Shown in pieces: positions 11,346 through 23,060 of a stretch of DNA of 64,000 nucleotides. A program made the translations under genes and the position numbers. Under the pieces are notes generated by a model. That model did no database searches. It had not been told where the DNA came from and was given only the letters and a program-made list of their open reading frames with translations. Source of the stretch: Eucommia ulmoides (taxonomy: Eukaryota > Streptophyta > Magnoliopsida > Garryales > Eucommiaceae); NCBI GenBank assembly GCA_016647705.1, contig CM028330.1, positions 30,460,649 through 30,524,648 of the forward strand, in the 5' to 3' direction. The first letter of the stretch is position 1. Every line of letters begins with the position of its first letter.

Positions 11346-12317
11346 TTGTGTACCTAAAGATAACACGTGGTCCATCTTATAGGGTACGGGGAATATAACG
11401 CTCGGTCAATCGACTCCTGGTTGCGAAGAAAATGATGCTTGGGGTCAACCAACTCCTGGTTGTAACCATACCCCAAAGGGTTCTCCTACATATCTCAAAT
11501 TAATGAGAATTAGGTAACATGTAGTTCTAGCTTGTAAATTAAATCGAGATTGGATGGAATAGTTCGGGGTTAGAAAATTCAATTTTGGGGTGTCAGGTCA
11601 GTGTGGGACTAAGATCGTCCTGATTGATCTTTGCGAGCTGGCTTGACCGAGCCCTTTCGGGGTGCCTACATATCTCAGACTTAACTCAGAATCAGGTGAA
11701 ATATAGTTCAGACTCGTCATGTGAATAAATATCTGGTGGAATAGGTTCTTGGTTAGGGAAGCTGCTTCCAAGGTTGTTATATTAATATAAGATCAAAAAT
11801 TACTTAAAGAATTCGCCACGAGTGAATACCCTCGAGGAACTTAACACTTAGTGGAGTTTGTTGGCTATATCCCACCTGGGATGGCCTGACGAGGACAAGA
11901 AAACTTCTTGGGAAAAATTTAACCTTGGGTAAAATTTTCCCCAGTTGTAGACTGGGGCTTGACGATGCTTGTATATTTCTTGGTTTGATAGTTTTTCTTT
12001 TGATTTTTTTTTAATTGATTATGATTCGTATTTGTTCTAGTCTTATATCAAGAAACACTACAGGGAGATGATCTGATACAATGTGACCCAACTCTAGTTG
12101 GGGTGACTCTTATCACACAGTCTCAACGGAGAAATCGGATATAATGTTCCCTAACTCTAGCGGGGGCTGGTCCTGTCACAAATTCTAAAAGAAAAAATTG
12201 AATAAAATATGCCCTAGCTCCTGTAGGGGCTCCGAACTATCTTATGCCCTAAGTCTAGTAGGGGCGCGGGACTATCTCCTAAGTGTTCATTGAATGTGGC
12301 AAAGCCCACATGGGTCG

Positions 12318-13652
12318 TTGATAGATGTTATCCTCCTACGTATTTTCAAATCGAATTAAGTTAGTTTTCGATTGTTTATATAGTATTTTATTATGTTTTA
12401 ATTAGTTTTCATACTTTTTGTATAAATCAGGTGTGTGGGGCAAAAAGATAAGAAACTAGAGCGAAAACGATGAGATCGAACCAAAAGCGATCGAAGAACG
12501 GTGGAAAAACAAGCTCGGAGGCAAAACTGTAAAACAAGCCCATCGCCGCGGCGGTGAAGATGTTGAGAAAAGAACAAATGCTACTAACGGACCACAGCCG
12601 CAGTGGTGAATCCCACCGCCGCGGTGATGAAGAAGTAGATAAACAAAAGATAGGCTACTAATAGCCCACCGCCTAGGCGGAGAAATCCACTGCCAAGGCA
12701 GAAATCCAGAAGAATGCTCTTCCTAGTTCACTGCTATCTTCATCGTCGCAGTGATCATTGAACCGACCTACTCACCGCCGCAGCGGTGACCCTCTACACA
12801 GCCTAGATATTTTATTTAGATATTTTGAAATCTTTTGCTTATAAAAACCATTCCCTCTCCCCCTATCTAGAGTCCCCCCCAGCCATTTGGGAACCTTAGG
12901 CCATATTTAGGTTAGGCTTTAGGAGTTTTAGAGGTGGAGCTCACATCCCGAAGTGTAGAAGACGGCGATTCGATCATTGAGCGTTCTTAGCGGTTTATCT
13001 TCGGACGTCTTCTACACTTCAGGATGTGAGCATGTGAGCATGTTTAGCCAATTATTTTATTTTAAATGCGGCTATAGCCACAGCTAAACATGGATTGTAG
13101 TAGGGATTAACGAATAAATTTATGAATATGTGTTTGGATGATTTCGGTGTTTTGTTTATGATTGTTCTTCGTAGTTTGATTGCATTTATCATATTATTTG
13201 TTTATCATGCTTAGTTAGATAAAAGGGGAATACGGAGTTTTGAAAAATCCCGGATTCGAATTAGGGTAAACAAACGCCACGATTCCATAACCCAATCGGG
13301 GTTTGAATCGTGCGAAATCGATGACGTTGGGGCAAGACTCACGCGCCCTAGGGATGTTAAGACATTGAGGGGGACTTCTTTGTTGACTCTAAGTTTCTTT
13401 ATATCCCCCATCTTACACTCGGGAAAGATGGCGAGGGAGTTTTAAAACGGAGATTGTCAATAGGGTAAAGACAACGCACGATCCAATTACCTGGTCGGGA
13501 GTTAGATTGTGTGCAATCAATGACGCTGGGTGAGACTCACGTGACCTAAGATCGTTAATACATTGAGGAGGAAATCTTCGTTGCCTCGAAATCATGTATT
13601 CCCTTGTCTTACACTTGGGAGAAGTGGCGGTCGAGTTTACGTACCGAAGTTG
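12318..13652 (+). repeat. LTR 1 of the array (shortened), subfamily A
   Basis: Starts TGATAGATGTTATCC and contains the GC-palindrome zone (12545-12800, CCGCGG and CCTAGG cores), a TATA-like TATAAAAACC near 12840 and the double ~200-bp block. It passes into internal sequence near 13652 without the LTR terminus or primer site. Confidence 0.8.
12939..13031. repeat. Inverted repeat, 26-bp arms, 41-base loop
   Basis: Arm 12939-12964 (GCTCACATCCCGAAGTGTAG...) and arm 13006-13031 are reverse complements with one mismatch in 26. Other LTR copies have only the left arm, so the right arm is private to this copy and looks like a locally templated inverted copy. Confidence 0.8.
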
Positions 13653-14372
13653 TTTTTGTTTCTTATGTAGGGTACTTGGTGATATTAGATTTTCGGGTAT
13701 TGATGCATCCCTTTCGATGGGATTCCAAACCATTTTATGTTGCTTAGCCAAGCACATAAGCCAGTGAGGTGTTTCGTTGAAAGATTAAGCCATCCAAAGC
13801 AAAACCTCGCCAATCTTGAGAGCATTCTGAATGTCGGGCCAAGAACATTAAACCACGTGCTTCTTAGGAGGCAACCCAAGGTTAAATAAGTTAAATCCGT
13901 TACATCTGAATTGATTTGGAGGCGAGATCCTCTCGCCTCCCAGGTAAGTGTTCTAAACACCCTTCGTCAGCATGCTTTAATACTATATGTTGAGATTGAT
14001 GATTAGGATCGCTGAAGACACTGTCCGTTTTAAGTTCAAAAGTGATATGTAGTATAGTATGTTAGTTTATGTGTTATTGTTTTCCATATTGCATGTGTGT
14101 TTAGGTTAGAATGTGTTGTGTTTGTATGTTGAGTTTTGCGTTCATCAGGGCCGTTACCCAATGATGATAATTACCCCTGGTTATTTTTAAGGTCAAGGGT
14201 AATACCCATGTATGTGTGATTCTGTGTGCTTGACTACGCTTTTTGGTAAAAATTATTGTAGATCCTAATTTGCACAGGCACACAGACTCAATGTATAGTT
14301 ATTCAATTGATTTGAGGACGATTATCGATTAACCAAATTCATGACACATTAAGGATTCTAGAACTTGATTGA

Positions 14373-15186
14373 GAAAAAGTGATGAGAATATATCAGCTGC
14401 ACCAAGAGATCCGTTGCATGTTCCAGTTGGCCAAATAACAAGGGCAAGGGCACAAAGATTCAAAGAAGCACTTAATGGGCTTATTCGAGAGATTGGGGCC
14501 GAAACTACAATGGTGAAGCGTAAATTAGGCCCATTGGACAGTCAAGGCCAAGTCCACCTCATCAAAGCAAGTGAATGGGCTTAAAGTATGATCCTGAACG
14601 GGCCAAGAATGAGACCCACAAATTTTGTTTTATTTATTTTATTATTTTAAGTCTTTTAATTATTTTTAGGCCAATTTGTAAGGCTTTATTGCCAAGTAAA
14701 TCATTTCCTTTTCCAACTAGGAATGTAAAGCAAATTAGGAAGCTTCCTTATTCTTTATTTAGCAATTAGATTTTAGGGTTTTCTTTTTCCTCCATGAAGA
14801 CCCACAAATTTCAAAGTGTATTAGGGTTTCTCTCTTATTCTCTTGGCCACCTATTTAAGGGGCTTTGTAGACCTATGAATTTCACATTACTTTGATTAAT
14901 AAAATTGTGAGAGTTTTCTCTTTAGTTCTTCAGAGAACGTTTCCTGAACTTATCAAGAGTTTCTTGTGATGTTCAAACTTATATCTTTGGTTCATGATTC
15001 ATTATAATCATTGGGTCAAGATCATTATACCATTGGTTCGTATTTCGTTCATAAACATTGGGTTAAGGTAATCTATCTTTCAATTTCTGTATTTTTAGTT
15101 CGTTCAAAATCTAATTTAGTTTCGATCTTCGCGAAAAAACCCTAAGTTGGTTTCGGGTCTCACTAATCCTTGGTGAGGTTTGCATC
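14373..15186 (+). mobile_element. Chromovirus pol tail and LTR-like fragment inside the LARD
   Basis: This segment is absent from the same place in the copies near 18868 and 53233, where the text runs straight through GAACTTGATTGAGGGGAAGC. It begins in a frame encoding DPLHVPVGQITRARAQRFKE, a typical end of the polyprotein of Tekay/Del-type Ty3/gypsy chromoviruses (family knowledge). It then has AT-rich leader-like DNA with TATTTAAGG at 14851-14859 and TAGGGTTTCTCTC, as found in LTRs. AGAAA on both sides could be a target duplication, but the left end is not an LTR terminus. Incomplete fossil of an element different from its host. Confidence 0.6.
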
Positions 15187-15518
15187 AGAAAGATTGAGGC
15201 GAAATCCTAAGCGAGGTAGTTCAGGAGACGTGATTTAGGCAGTCGTTTTGTCGCTTGAGCCTTTTTAAGCCTACCTTGTTAAATGATTATCCCTCGTTAC
15301 CTTGTCGAAGCCTAAATGCAAATTCAATTCAGAACACATAAACTAATACCATGGCCAGTGGATCTTTTTCCAAACCTAAATTGCTGAATTTAAAGGCACA
15401 TTTGAGTTAATCAAGTTAGCAAATGTAAATGCTACTTGATGTGAGCAGTTAGGTTTAGGGCAAACTTCTAATTGGTTCGATATTTGAGTACTAACTTGTC
15501 GTTTTTCGTTTGTATTTC

Positions 15519-15561
15519 ACACACCCCTTCAATTGTAACAATCAAACAAGTTTGGGGGTGT
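15519..15561 (+). repeat. Conserved stem-loop with internal polypurine-like motif
   Basis: Arms ACACACCCC (15519-15527) and GGGGGTGT (15554-15561) around an AT-rich loop. The right arm is part of AGTTTGGGGGTGT, nearly the terminal polypurine tract. It lies about 680 bases upstream of the next LTR, the same spacing as at 19235 and 53596. Confidence 0.55.
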
Positions 15562-16792
15562 ATTGGTTGAAAAGAAAAAAAAATAGAAAAAAAAATTCAA
15601 ATGTTAATACGGTTATTTCCGTTTCTTTTGACAAGTGAGTACGTCGATCTTTAAATGATTTTTCGGGATTGTTTCCAATCTAAGTATGGGGGTTCGAGTG
15701 TTAATGTGCTAAGCGTTGAGCCTTGGATAACGTTATGTTGACAACATCAACCCGTTTTCTATTCCGAAATACCCTTGGCCAAATGTTCCTAAACCAAACC
15801 AAGTCCTTCCGATCTTTTTGAGCTACTGAACCTACATTAGTGGAGAGTGGACCCTAATTAGGCAAATGGAAATCCTAGTCCTTCACGGTCTAAGTCATGA
15901 ATTTCATTGGTGGATGATCCAATCCGGTCGTTGTCTAGTTATACTATTAAGTCACGCACTAACACGTTTATAGGATCTAGAATAGGGTTCACCATTATTG
16001 CATGTCAAAATTCTAAAACGTTACATGATGTGTGTTATCACCTGAACTCGATATGACTGGCGGTTGTTGAGAGACAACAATAACTAGGCCATTAGAGGAA
16101 TTTAAAACTCACATCTCGTTATGTTTAGATTGTTTTAGGATGTTTGTTATTTTATTTCAATTTTTGTATTTTTCATTTTAGTGTGTGTGTTTGGCTCAAG
16201 GATTAACCAAATTCCAAGTTTAGGGGTATTTGATAGGTGTTATCCACCTATGTATTTCCAAACCAAATTAAGTTAGTTTTTAAGCATTTATGTAGTATTT
16301 TATTATGTTTTAATTAGTTTTCATACTTTTTGTATAAATCAGGTGTGTGGGGAAAAAAGATAGAAAATTGGAGCAAAAACGATGAGATCGAACCAAAAGC
16401 GATCGAAGAACAGTGGAAAAACAAGCTCGGAGGCAAAACTGTGAAACAAGCCCACCACCGCGGCATCCAGACCACCACCGCAGCGGTGAAGATGCTGAGA
16501 AAAGAACAAATTCTACTAACGGACCACCACCACAGCGGTGAATCCTACCGTCGTGGCGGTGAAGAAGTAGACAAACAAAAGATAGGCTACTGACAGCCCA
16601 CCGCCTAGGCGGAGAAATCCCCCGCCTAGGCAGAACTCCAGCAAAATGCTCTTCCTATTCCACCACTATCTTCATCGCCACAACCATCATTGAATCGACC
16701 TACTCACCGCCGTAGAAGTGAATCCCACCGCCGTGGCGGCGACCCTCTGCACAGCCGAGATATTTTATTTAGATATTTTGAGATCTTTTGCT

Positions 16793-16800
16793 TATAAATA
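16793..16800 (+). promoter_or_regulatory. TATA box of the LARD LTR
   Basis: TATAAATA in the context GCTTATAAATACC, at the same position as in the LTRs at 50560 and 54279, marks the probable U3/R boundary region. Confidence 0.6.
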
Positions 16801-16825
16801 CCATTCGCTCTCCCCCTATCTAGAG

Positions 16826-16848
16826 CCCCCCCCCCCCCCCCCCCCCCC
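16826..16848. repeat. Poly-C run (23 bases)
   Basis: Twenty-three C just after the TATA box of the middle LTR, where other copies have a short CCCCC run (for example CCCCCCC near 12873 and CCCCCC near 20496). Length is prone to slippage. Confidence 0.9.
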
Positions 16849-17933
16849 GCCCCGACCATTTGGGCACCTTAGGCCATATTTAGGCTAGGGTTTAGGAGTT
16901 TTGGAGGTGGTGAAGACGGCGATTCAATTGTTGAGCGTTCTCTGCGGTTTATCTTCGGACAAGGCTAAGTTCTTCGATTGTTTTTCCTTATTTATTTATC
17001 TTAGGATCATGTGAGCATGTGTAGCTTATTATTTCATTGTAAATGCGACTATGGCCATGGCTAAAAAAGGATAGTAGTAGGGATTAACGAATAAATTTAT
17101 GAATATATGTTCGTATGATTTCGGTGTTTCGTTTATAATTGTTCCTCGTAGTTTGATTGGATTTATTGTATTGTTTGTTTATCATGCTTAGTTAGATAAA
17201 TGGAGAATACAGGGTTTTGACAAACCCTGGATTCGGATTAGAGTAAACAAATGCCACGATTCTATAACCCGATCGGGGTTTGAATCATAGACAGTCGATG
17301 ACGTTGGGGCAAGACTCACGCGACCTAGGGTTGTTCAGACATTGAGGATCACTTCTTCGTTGACTCAAAGTTGCATTATATCCCCCATCTTACACTCAGG
17401 AGAGGTGGTGAAAAAGCTTAAGAATGGAGATTGTCGATAGAGTAAATACAACGCACGATCCAATGACCCGGTCGGGAGTTAGATTGTGTGTAATCAATGA
17501 CTTTGGGTGAGACTCACGTGGCCTAGGATTGTTAATACGTTGAGGGGGACTTCTTCCTTAACTCGAAGTCATGTATTCTCTCGTCTTACACTCGGGAAAG
17601 GTGGCGGTGGAGTTTACGTCCCGATGTTGTCAAATAGGTCGAACACTGTAAACGTGAGTAAATCGAGATCGAACACGTATTTGTAAACACGTTAATCCCT
17701 AGGAAATTTTGACCCTAAAACATATTAGCATTTTAGTGTAGTTAATTGAGGATATATTAGTTTTAGTTTAATTAATTAAATACATTTGTTTTTCGCCTAG
17801 ATAAAGTTAGGTCACGACAACCGCTGTATTCGATAGTAACGACACCAATCCCTGTGGATACGATAACCCGATCTTAGTGATCACACTATACTAAAACTTA
17901 GTGTAAGTAGCGGCGCATTTCGCACTCCTACCA

Positions 17934-19918
17934 AGTTTTTGGCGCCGTTGTTGGGGATTATTATGATGTTATTGCCGGAGAAACACGGTAACGGCCGAAG
18001 ACTTGATTTTTAGATAGGAGAAGCAAGTGTATTGTATTTCCAGGATTGGCAATGTCGTTATTGTCGATATTGTGTGTAAATGACCTAATTTTACTTTAGG
18101 CATTTCTTTGCGTATAATTTTTGTTTCTAGTTTTGTTTTTCTTTCTTGTGCTGGGCACTTGGTGATGTTAGATTGTCGGGTATTGATGCATCCCTTTCAA
18201 TGGGATTCCAAACCATTTTATGTTGCTTGGCCAAGCACATAATCCGGTAAGGCATTTCGTTAAAAGATTGAGCCATCCAAAGCAAAACCTCGCCAATCTT
18301 GAGCGCATTCGGAATGTCGGGCTGAGGATATTAAACCACGTGCTTCTTGGGAGGCAACCCAAGGTCAAATAAGTTAATCTGTTACATCCAACTTGATTCA
18401 GAGGCAAGATCCTCTCACCTCCCAGGTAAGTGTTCTAAACACCCTTCGTCATCATGCTTTAACTCCATATATTGAGATTGATGATTGGGATCGCTGAAGA
18501 CACTATCCATTTTAAGTTCAAAAGTGATGTGTAGTATAGTATGTTAGTTTATGTGTTATTGTTTTTCGTATTGGATGTGCGTTTAGGTTAGAATGTGTTT
18601 ATGTTTTTGTGTTGTGTTTGTATGTTGAGTTTTGCATTCATCAGGGTCGTTACCCGAAGATGATAATTACCCCTGGTTATTTTTGAGGTCAAGGGTAATA
18701 CCCATGCATGTGTGATTTTATGTGCTTGACTATATGTTTTTTGGTAAAACTTATTGTAGATTCTAATTTGCACGGGCACATAGACTCAATGTATAGTTAT
18801 TCAATTGATTTGAGGACGATTATCGATTAAGCAAATTCATGACATATTAAGGATTCTAGAACTTATTTGAGGGAAAGCTTGAGGCAAAATCCTAGGTGAG
18901 GTAGTTCAAGAGACGTGATTTAGGCAATCATTTTATCACTTGAGCCTTTTTAACCCTATCTTGTTAAATGATTATCCCTCGTTACCCTGTCAAAGCCTAA
19001 ATGCAAATTCAATTCAGAACACATAAACTAATACCATGGCCAGTGGATCTTTTTCCAAACCTAAATCGCTGAATTTAAAGTCACATTTGAGTGAATCAAG
19101 TGAACAATTGTAAATGCTACTTGATGTGAGCGGTTGGGTTTAGGGCGAACTTCTAATTTGTTCGATATTTGAGTACTCACCTATCATTTTTCGTTTGTAT
19201 TTCACACACCCCTTCAATTATAACAATCAAATAAGTTTGGGGGTATGTTGGTTGAAAATAAAAAAAAAATAGAAAAAAAAATCAAATGTAAATACGGTTT
19301 TTATTTTCGTTTCTTTTGACAAGTGAGTACGTCGGCCTTTAATTGATTGTTCGGGATTGTTTCCAATCTAAGTATGGGGTTTCGTGAGTGAATGTGCCAA
19401 GCATTGAGCCTTAGGTAATGTTATGTTAACAACGTTAACCCGTTTTCTATTCCGAAATACCCTTGGCCAAATGTTCCTAAACCAGACCAAGTCTTTCTGA
19501 TCTTTTTAAGCTACTGAACCTACATTAGTAGAGAGTGGACCCCAATCAGGCATATGGAAATCCTAGTCTTTCACGGTCTAAGTCATCAATTTCATTGGTT
19601 GATGATCCAATCTGGTCATTGTCTTGTTATATTATTGAGTCATCCACTAACACGTTTACAGGATATAGAATAGCGTTCACCATTATTGCATGTCGAAATT
19701 CTAGAACGTTACCTGATATGTGTTATCGCCTGAACTCGATATGACTGGTAGTTATTGAGGGACAACAATAACTAGGCCATTAGAAGAATTTAAAACTCGC
19801 ATCTCGTTATGTTTAGATTGTTTTAGGATGTTTGTTATTTTATTTTAATTTGTGTATTTTTCATTTTAGTGTATGCGTTTGGCTCGAGGAGTAACCAAAT
19901 TCCCAGTTTGGGGGTATT
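17934..19918 (+). mobile_element. Internal region 2 of the array (1985 bp)
   Basis: Begins with the primer site and ends at the polypurine tract CAGTTTGGGGGTATT. Contains the GGGATTCCAAACC block, the short relic (near 18245-18320), the CGCCTCC-type block near 18400-18425, GCCTTAGGTAATGTT...AACGTTAACCC palindrome near 19410, and the stem-loop at 19203-19245. No long frame on the coding strand. Confidence 0.8.
17940..17957 (+). other. Asp-tRNA primer binding site
   Basis: TGGCGCCGTTGTTGGGGA, two mismatches from the exact complement of the plant tRNA-Asp 3' end (TGGCGCCGTTGCCGGGGA as usually seen). Six bases after the LTR terminus. Confidence 0.85.
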
Positions 19919-21618
19919 TGTTAGATGTTATCTACCTACATATTTCCAAACCGAATTAAGTTAGTTTTCAAGTATTTATATAGTATTTTATTATATTTTA
20001 ATTAGTTTCATACTTTTTGTATAAATCAGGTGTGGAGGGAAAAAAGATAAAAAAACTAGAGCGAAAACGATGAGATTGAACCAAAAGCGATCGAAGAACA
20101 GTGGGAAAAAAAGCTCGGAGGCAAAATTGTGAAACAAGCGCACCGCCTTGGTGTCCAGACCACTCCCACAGTGGTGAAGATGTTGAGAAAATAACAAATG
20201 CTACTGACGGACCACCGCCGCAGCGGTGAATCCCACCATCGCGGCGGTAAAGAAGTAGAGAAACAAAAGATAGGCCACTGACAACCCACCGCCTAGGCAG
20301 AAATCCAGCAGAATGCTCATCCTAATCCACCACTGTCTTCATCGCCGCAGTGATCATTGAACCGACCTACTCACCGCCGTAGTAGTGAATCCCACCGCCA
20401 TGGCGGTGACCCTCCGAATAGCCTAGATATTTTATTTAGATATTTTGAGATCTTTTGCTTATAAATACCCTTCCCTCGTCCCCTATCTAGATCCCCCCGG
20501 ACATTTGGGCACCTTAGGACATATTTAGGATAGGGTTTAGGAATTTTATAGGTGGAGCTCACATCCCGAAGTGGAGAAGACGGCGATTCGATTGTTGAGC
20601 ATTCTTAGCAGTTTATCTTCGGACGAGGCTAAGTTCATCGATTATTTTTCCTTATTTATCTTAGGATCATATGAGAATTTTTAGCTTATTATTTCATTGT
20701 AAATGCATCTATATCCATAGCTAAACATGGATTGCAGTAGGGATTAACGAATAAATTTATGAATATGTGTTGGATGATTTCGGTATTTTGTTTGTGATTG
20801 TGCTTCGTAGTTTGATTGTATTCATCGTATTCTTTGTTTATCATGCTTAGTTATATAAATGGATAATACAGGCTTTTGACAAATCTCGGATTCGGATTAT
20901 AGGGTAAACAAACACCACGATTCTATAACCCGGTCGGGGTTTGAATCGTGGACAATCGATGACATTGGGGCAAGACTCACGCGACCTATGGTCGTGAAGA
21001 CGTTGAGGGGATTTCTTTGTTGATTCAAAGTTACATTATATCCCCCGCTTATACTCAGGAGAGGTGGCGAGGGAGTTTTAGAACAGAGATTGTCGATAGG
21101 GTAAATACAATACACGATCCAATGACCCGGTCGGAAGTTAGATTGTAGGCAATCAATGACGCTGGGCAAGACTCACATGACCTAGGGTCATTAAGACATT
21201 GAACGGGACTTCTTCTTTTCCTCGAAGTCATGTATTCCCCCGTCCCCCGTCTTACACTCGGGAGAGGTGACGGTGGAGTTTACGTACTGAGGTTGTCAAA
21301 TAGGTCGAACACCATAAACTTGAGTAAATCGAAATCGAACACATATTTGTAAACACGTTAATCCCTAGGCAATCCTTGACCCTAAAACATATTAGCATAT
21401 TAGTGTAGTTAATTTAGGATATATTATTAGTAGTTTAATTAATTAAATACATTTGTTTTTCGCCTATATAAAGTTAGGTCACGACAACCGCGGTATTCGA
21501 TAGTAACGACACCGATCCTTGTGGATACGATAACCCGATCTTAATGATCACACTATACTAAAACTTAGACCTCGTATACTTGTGAGTGTAAGTAGTGGCA
21601 CATTTTGCGCCCCTAGAA
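19919..21618 (+). repeat. LTR 3 of the array, subfamily A
   Basis: Starts TGTTAGATGTTATCT after the polypurine tract and ends near CGCCCCTAGAA, in place of the usual CTACCA, where the 2.45-kb repeat resumes. About 1.70 kb. Shows the GC palindromes (20140-20410), TATAAATACC near 20461 and the double block. Confidence 0.8.
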
Positions 21619-22294
21619 GTCTCCCCTGTATTATGAACTGAGCGTGCGACTTGTAGTGTTCAATTTAGTTTGGAAACCCCCCTTAGTTGTTCACATATTA
21701 TTGGTATTACTAGTTCTAAATGGTAATCTTCGATTACTGAAACCCACCTGGGTTACTATAATTTACCTATACTAAAGACGATTTCATGATAATCAAACTT
21801 CAGTAAAGTCATTTTAGACATTCTTAAATCACGTGAATTTCAATTTTGACCCAAAACTTTTCCTTAATTGTATTTTGTCAAATTCAACATTTTTACTTTT
21901 TGGTCATGTTTTTGATTGTTTTCGTATATTACCTAGTGTAATATCAGGTTGAAATTCATTTCCTTTAAACTTGAGTTTAAAATTTATCAGGACTTATACT
22001 TGATTTGATACTGACTGGGCAGGAAAAAAAGAAGTGCCTATAGTTGCCCCTCTTTGTCATGTGAGTTTAGTTATAATGACAAAGAAGGAGACACTAACAA
22101 TTTATTCTGCTACATGGGGAAATTAAAAGATAAGTATTTAAATCTATCCAAAAGGATAGACATGTACCTGATCTTGGAGGATTTGACGTGGATGACGATT
22201 TATCGCTTCTACTATTGTGAACGTCGAAGGGTGACGATCGATCAACTTTATATTACTATCGTGAGGATGGCGTTAATGCCTGTTCCTAGAGAAT

Positions 22295-22605
22295 ATGGTT
22301 GATACTAGGATAACGTGAATGTATGATCCTACTACCTAACGAACGACGTGAATGTCAAATCCTATGGGCTCGTTATTGATGTTAGGACAACGTGAATGTC
22401 TGATCCTACTTCCAAAAGGACAATGTGAATGTATGATCCTATAAGGATTCTATTAATGTTAGGACGACGTGAATGTTTTATCCTATTTCTAAAGGTACGG
22501 TGTGAATGTCTGATCCTGTAGGGATGCTATTGATGTTAGGACGATTTGAAAGTCTGATCCTACTTCGTAAAAGACAACGTGAATGTCTAATCCTATAGGG
22601 ATGCT
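22295..22605. repeat. 77-bp minisatellite, unit 3
   Basis: GTTAGGACAACGTGAATGTC and TTAGGACGACGTGAATGTTT phrases recur as in the other units, directly before the 86-bp array. Confidence 0.65.
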
Positions 22606-23060
22606 ATTATACTATACCATAGAGCAGTGAAGTACTTGGATCTGAAGGTTTTGGTGAGGATGACGGTGTAGTACAAGCCCCTTGGTTGTCTTCTATTCTA
22701 TACCATAGAGCGGAGAAGTACCTGGCTCTAAAGGTATTAGTAAGGAGTAAGGATGATGGTATAGTATAAGCCCCCTCAGTTTTCTACTATTCCATACCTT
22801 AGAGTGGCGAAGTTCCACTCTAAAGGTCTTGGTGAGACTGATGGTATAGTACAAGCTCTCCAATTATCTTTTATTCTGTAGCTTCGGGTAGTGAAGTACC
22901 TAGCTCTAAAGGTATTAGTGAGGACGACAATATAGTACAAGCCTTCCCGGTTACATACTATTCTATACCTTAGAGCGGCAAAGTTCATGACCTTAGTGTG
23001 GCGAAGTACTTGGCTCTAAAGGTCTTGGTAAGGAAGACGGTATAGTACAAGCCCTCCCGG
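22606..23060. repeat. 86-87-bp minisatellite, unit 3
   Basis: About five copies of the CTATACCTTAGAGTGGCGAAG...GTATAGTACAAGCC repeat. Spacing is less regular than in units 1 and 2. A shorter minus-strand open stretch (22776-22988) shows the same periodic peptide. Confidence 0.65.

Larger units (their letters stand above)
6951..12317. repeat. Tandem array of ~2.45-kb units, left part
   Basis: Units begin at the motif ACTAGAAAACTT: unit 1 at 6951-9446 (2496 bp), unit 2 at 9447-11894 (2448 bp) and unit 3 from 11895, interrupted at 12318 by the three-LTR array. Each unit runs in the same order: AACCTTGGGTAAA, a stretch of short related phrases (CCCAGCTCTAG and variants), a TTTTGGTTGTTTTCGTATAT block, a 77-bp minisatellite, an 86/87-bp minisatellite, then two related phrases CCTACATATCTCA...GAGAATCAGGT. 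No transposon protein, primer site or polypurine tract is seen. The paired CTACATATCTCA/GAATCAGGT phrases remind me of non-coding parts of large Tat/Ogre-type gypsy elements, but the family is unidentified. Confidence 0.8.
13653..16230 (+). mobile_element. Internal region 1 of the array, with a foreign insertion
   Basis: Collinear with 17934-19918 from GGGTACTTGG onward, with the short PVR..ERLSHP relic near 13767, the CGCCTCC inverted block (13918-13940), the conserved stem-loop (15519-15561) and the terminal polypurine tract AGTTTAGGGGTAT before 16231. A chromovirus fragment (14373-15186) is set into it. No other coding content. Confidence 0.75.
16231..17933 (+). repeat. LTR 2 (shared middle LTR), subfamily A
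   Basis: 1703 bp from TGATAGGTGTTATCC to CTCCTACCA, followed by the AGTTTTT spacer and primer site. It has GC palindromes near 16455-16745, TATAAATA at 16793-16800, a 23-base C run at 16826-16848 and the double block near 17310 and 17510. Preceded by the polypurine tract of internal region 1 and followed by the primer site of region 2, so it serves both. Confidence 0.9.
12318..21618 (+). mobile_element. Three-LTR tandem LARD array inserted in the 2.45-kb repeat
   Basis: Order: LTR 12318-13652 (shortened), internal 13653-16230, LTR 16231-17933, internal 17934-19918, LTR 19919-21618. It splits unit 3 of the 2.45-kb array. Left flank ...CATGGGTCGT and right flank GTCTCCCCTGTATTATG rejoin to the uninterrupted GGGTCGCCTCTGTATTATA phrase of the neighbouring unit. 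GTCGT/GTCTC at the two edges is a plausible decayed 5-bp target duplication. This is one insertion that later became a two-unit tandem sharing the middle LTR, the usual product of unequal LTR recombination. Non-coding, broken fossil. Confidence 0.8.

Noticed and set aside
13685-13960. Minus-strand open stretch, similar to one at 18168-18407
   Set aside because: It is antisense within LARD internal DNA. Similarity between the two only reflects copy identity, and the sense strand holds the short relic shared with 4144-4240.
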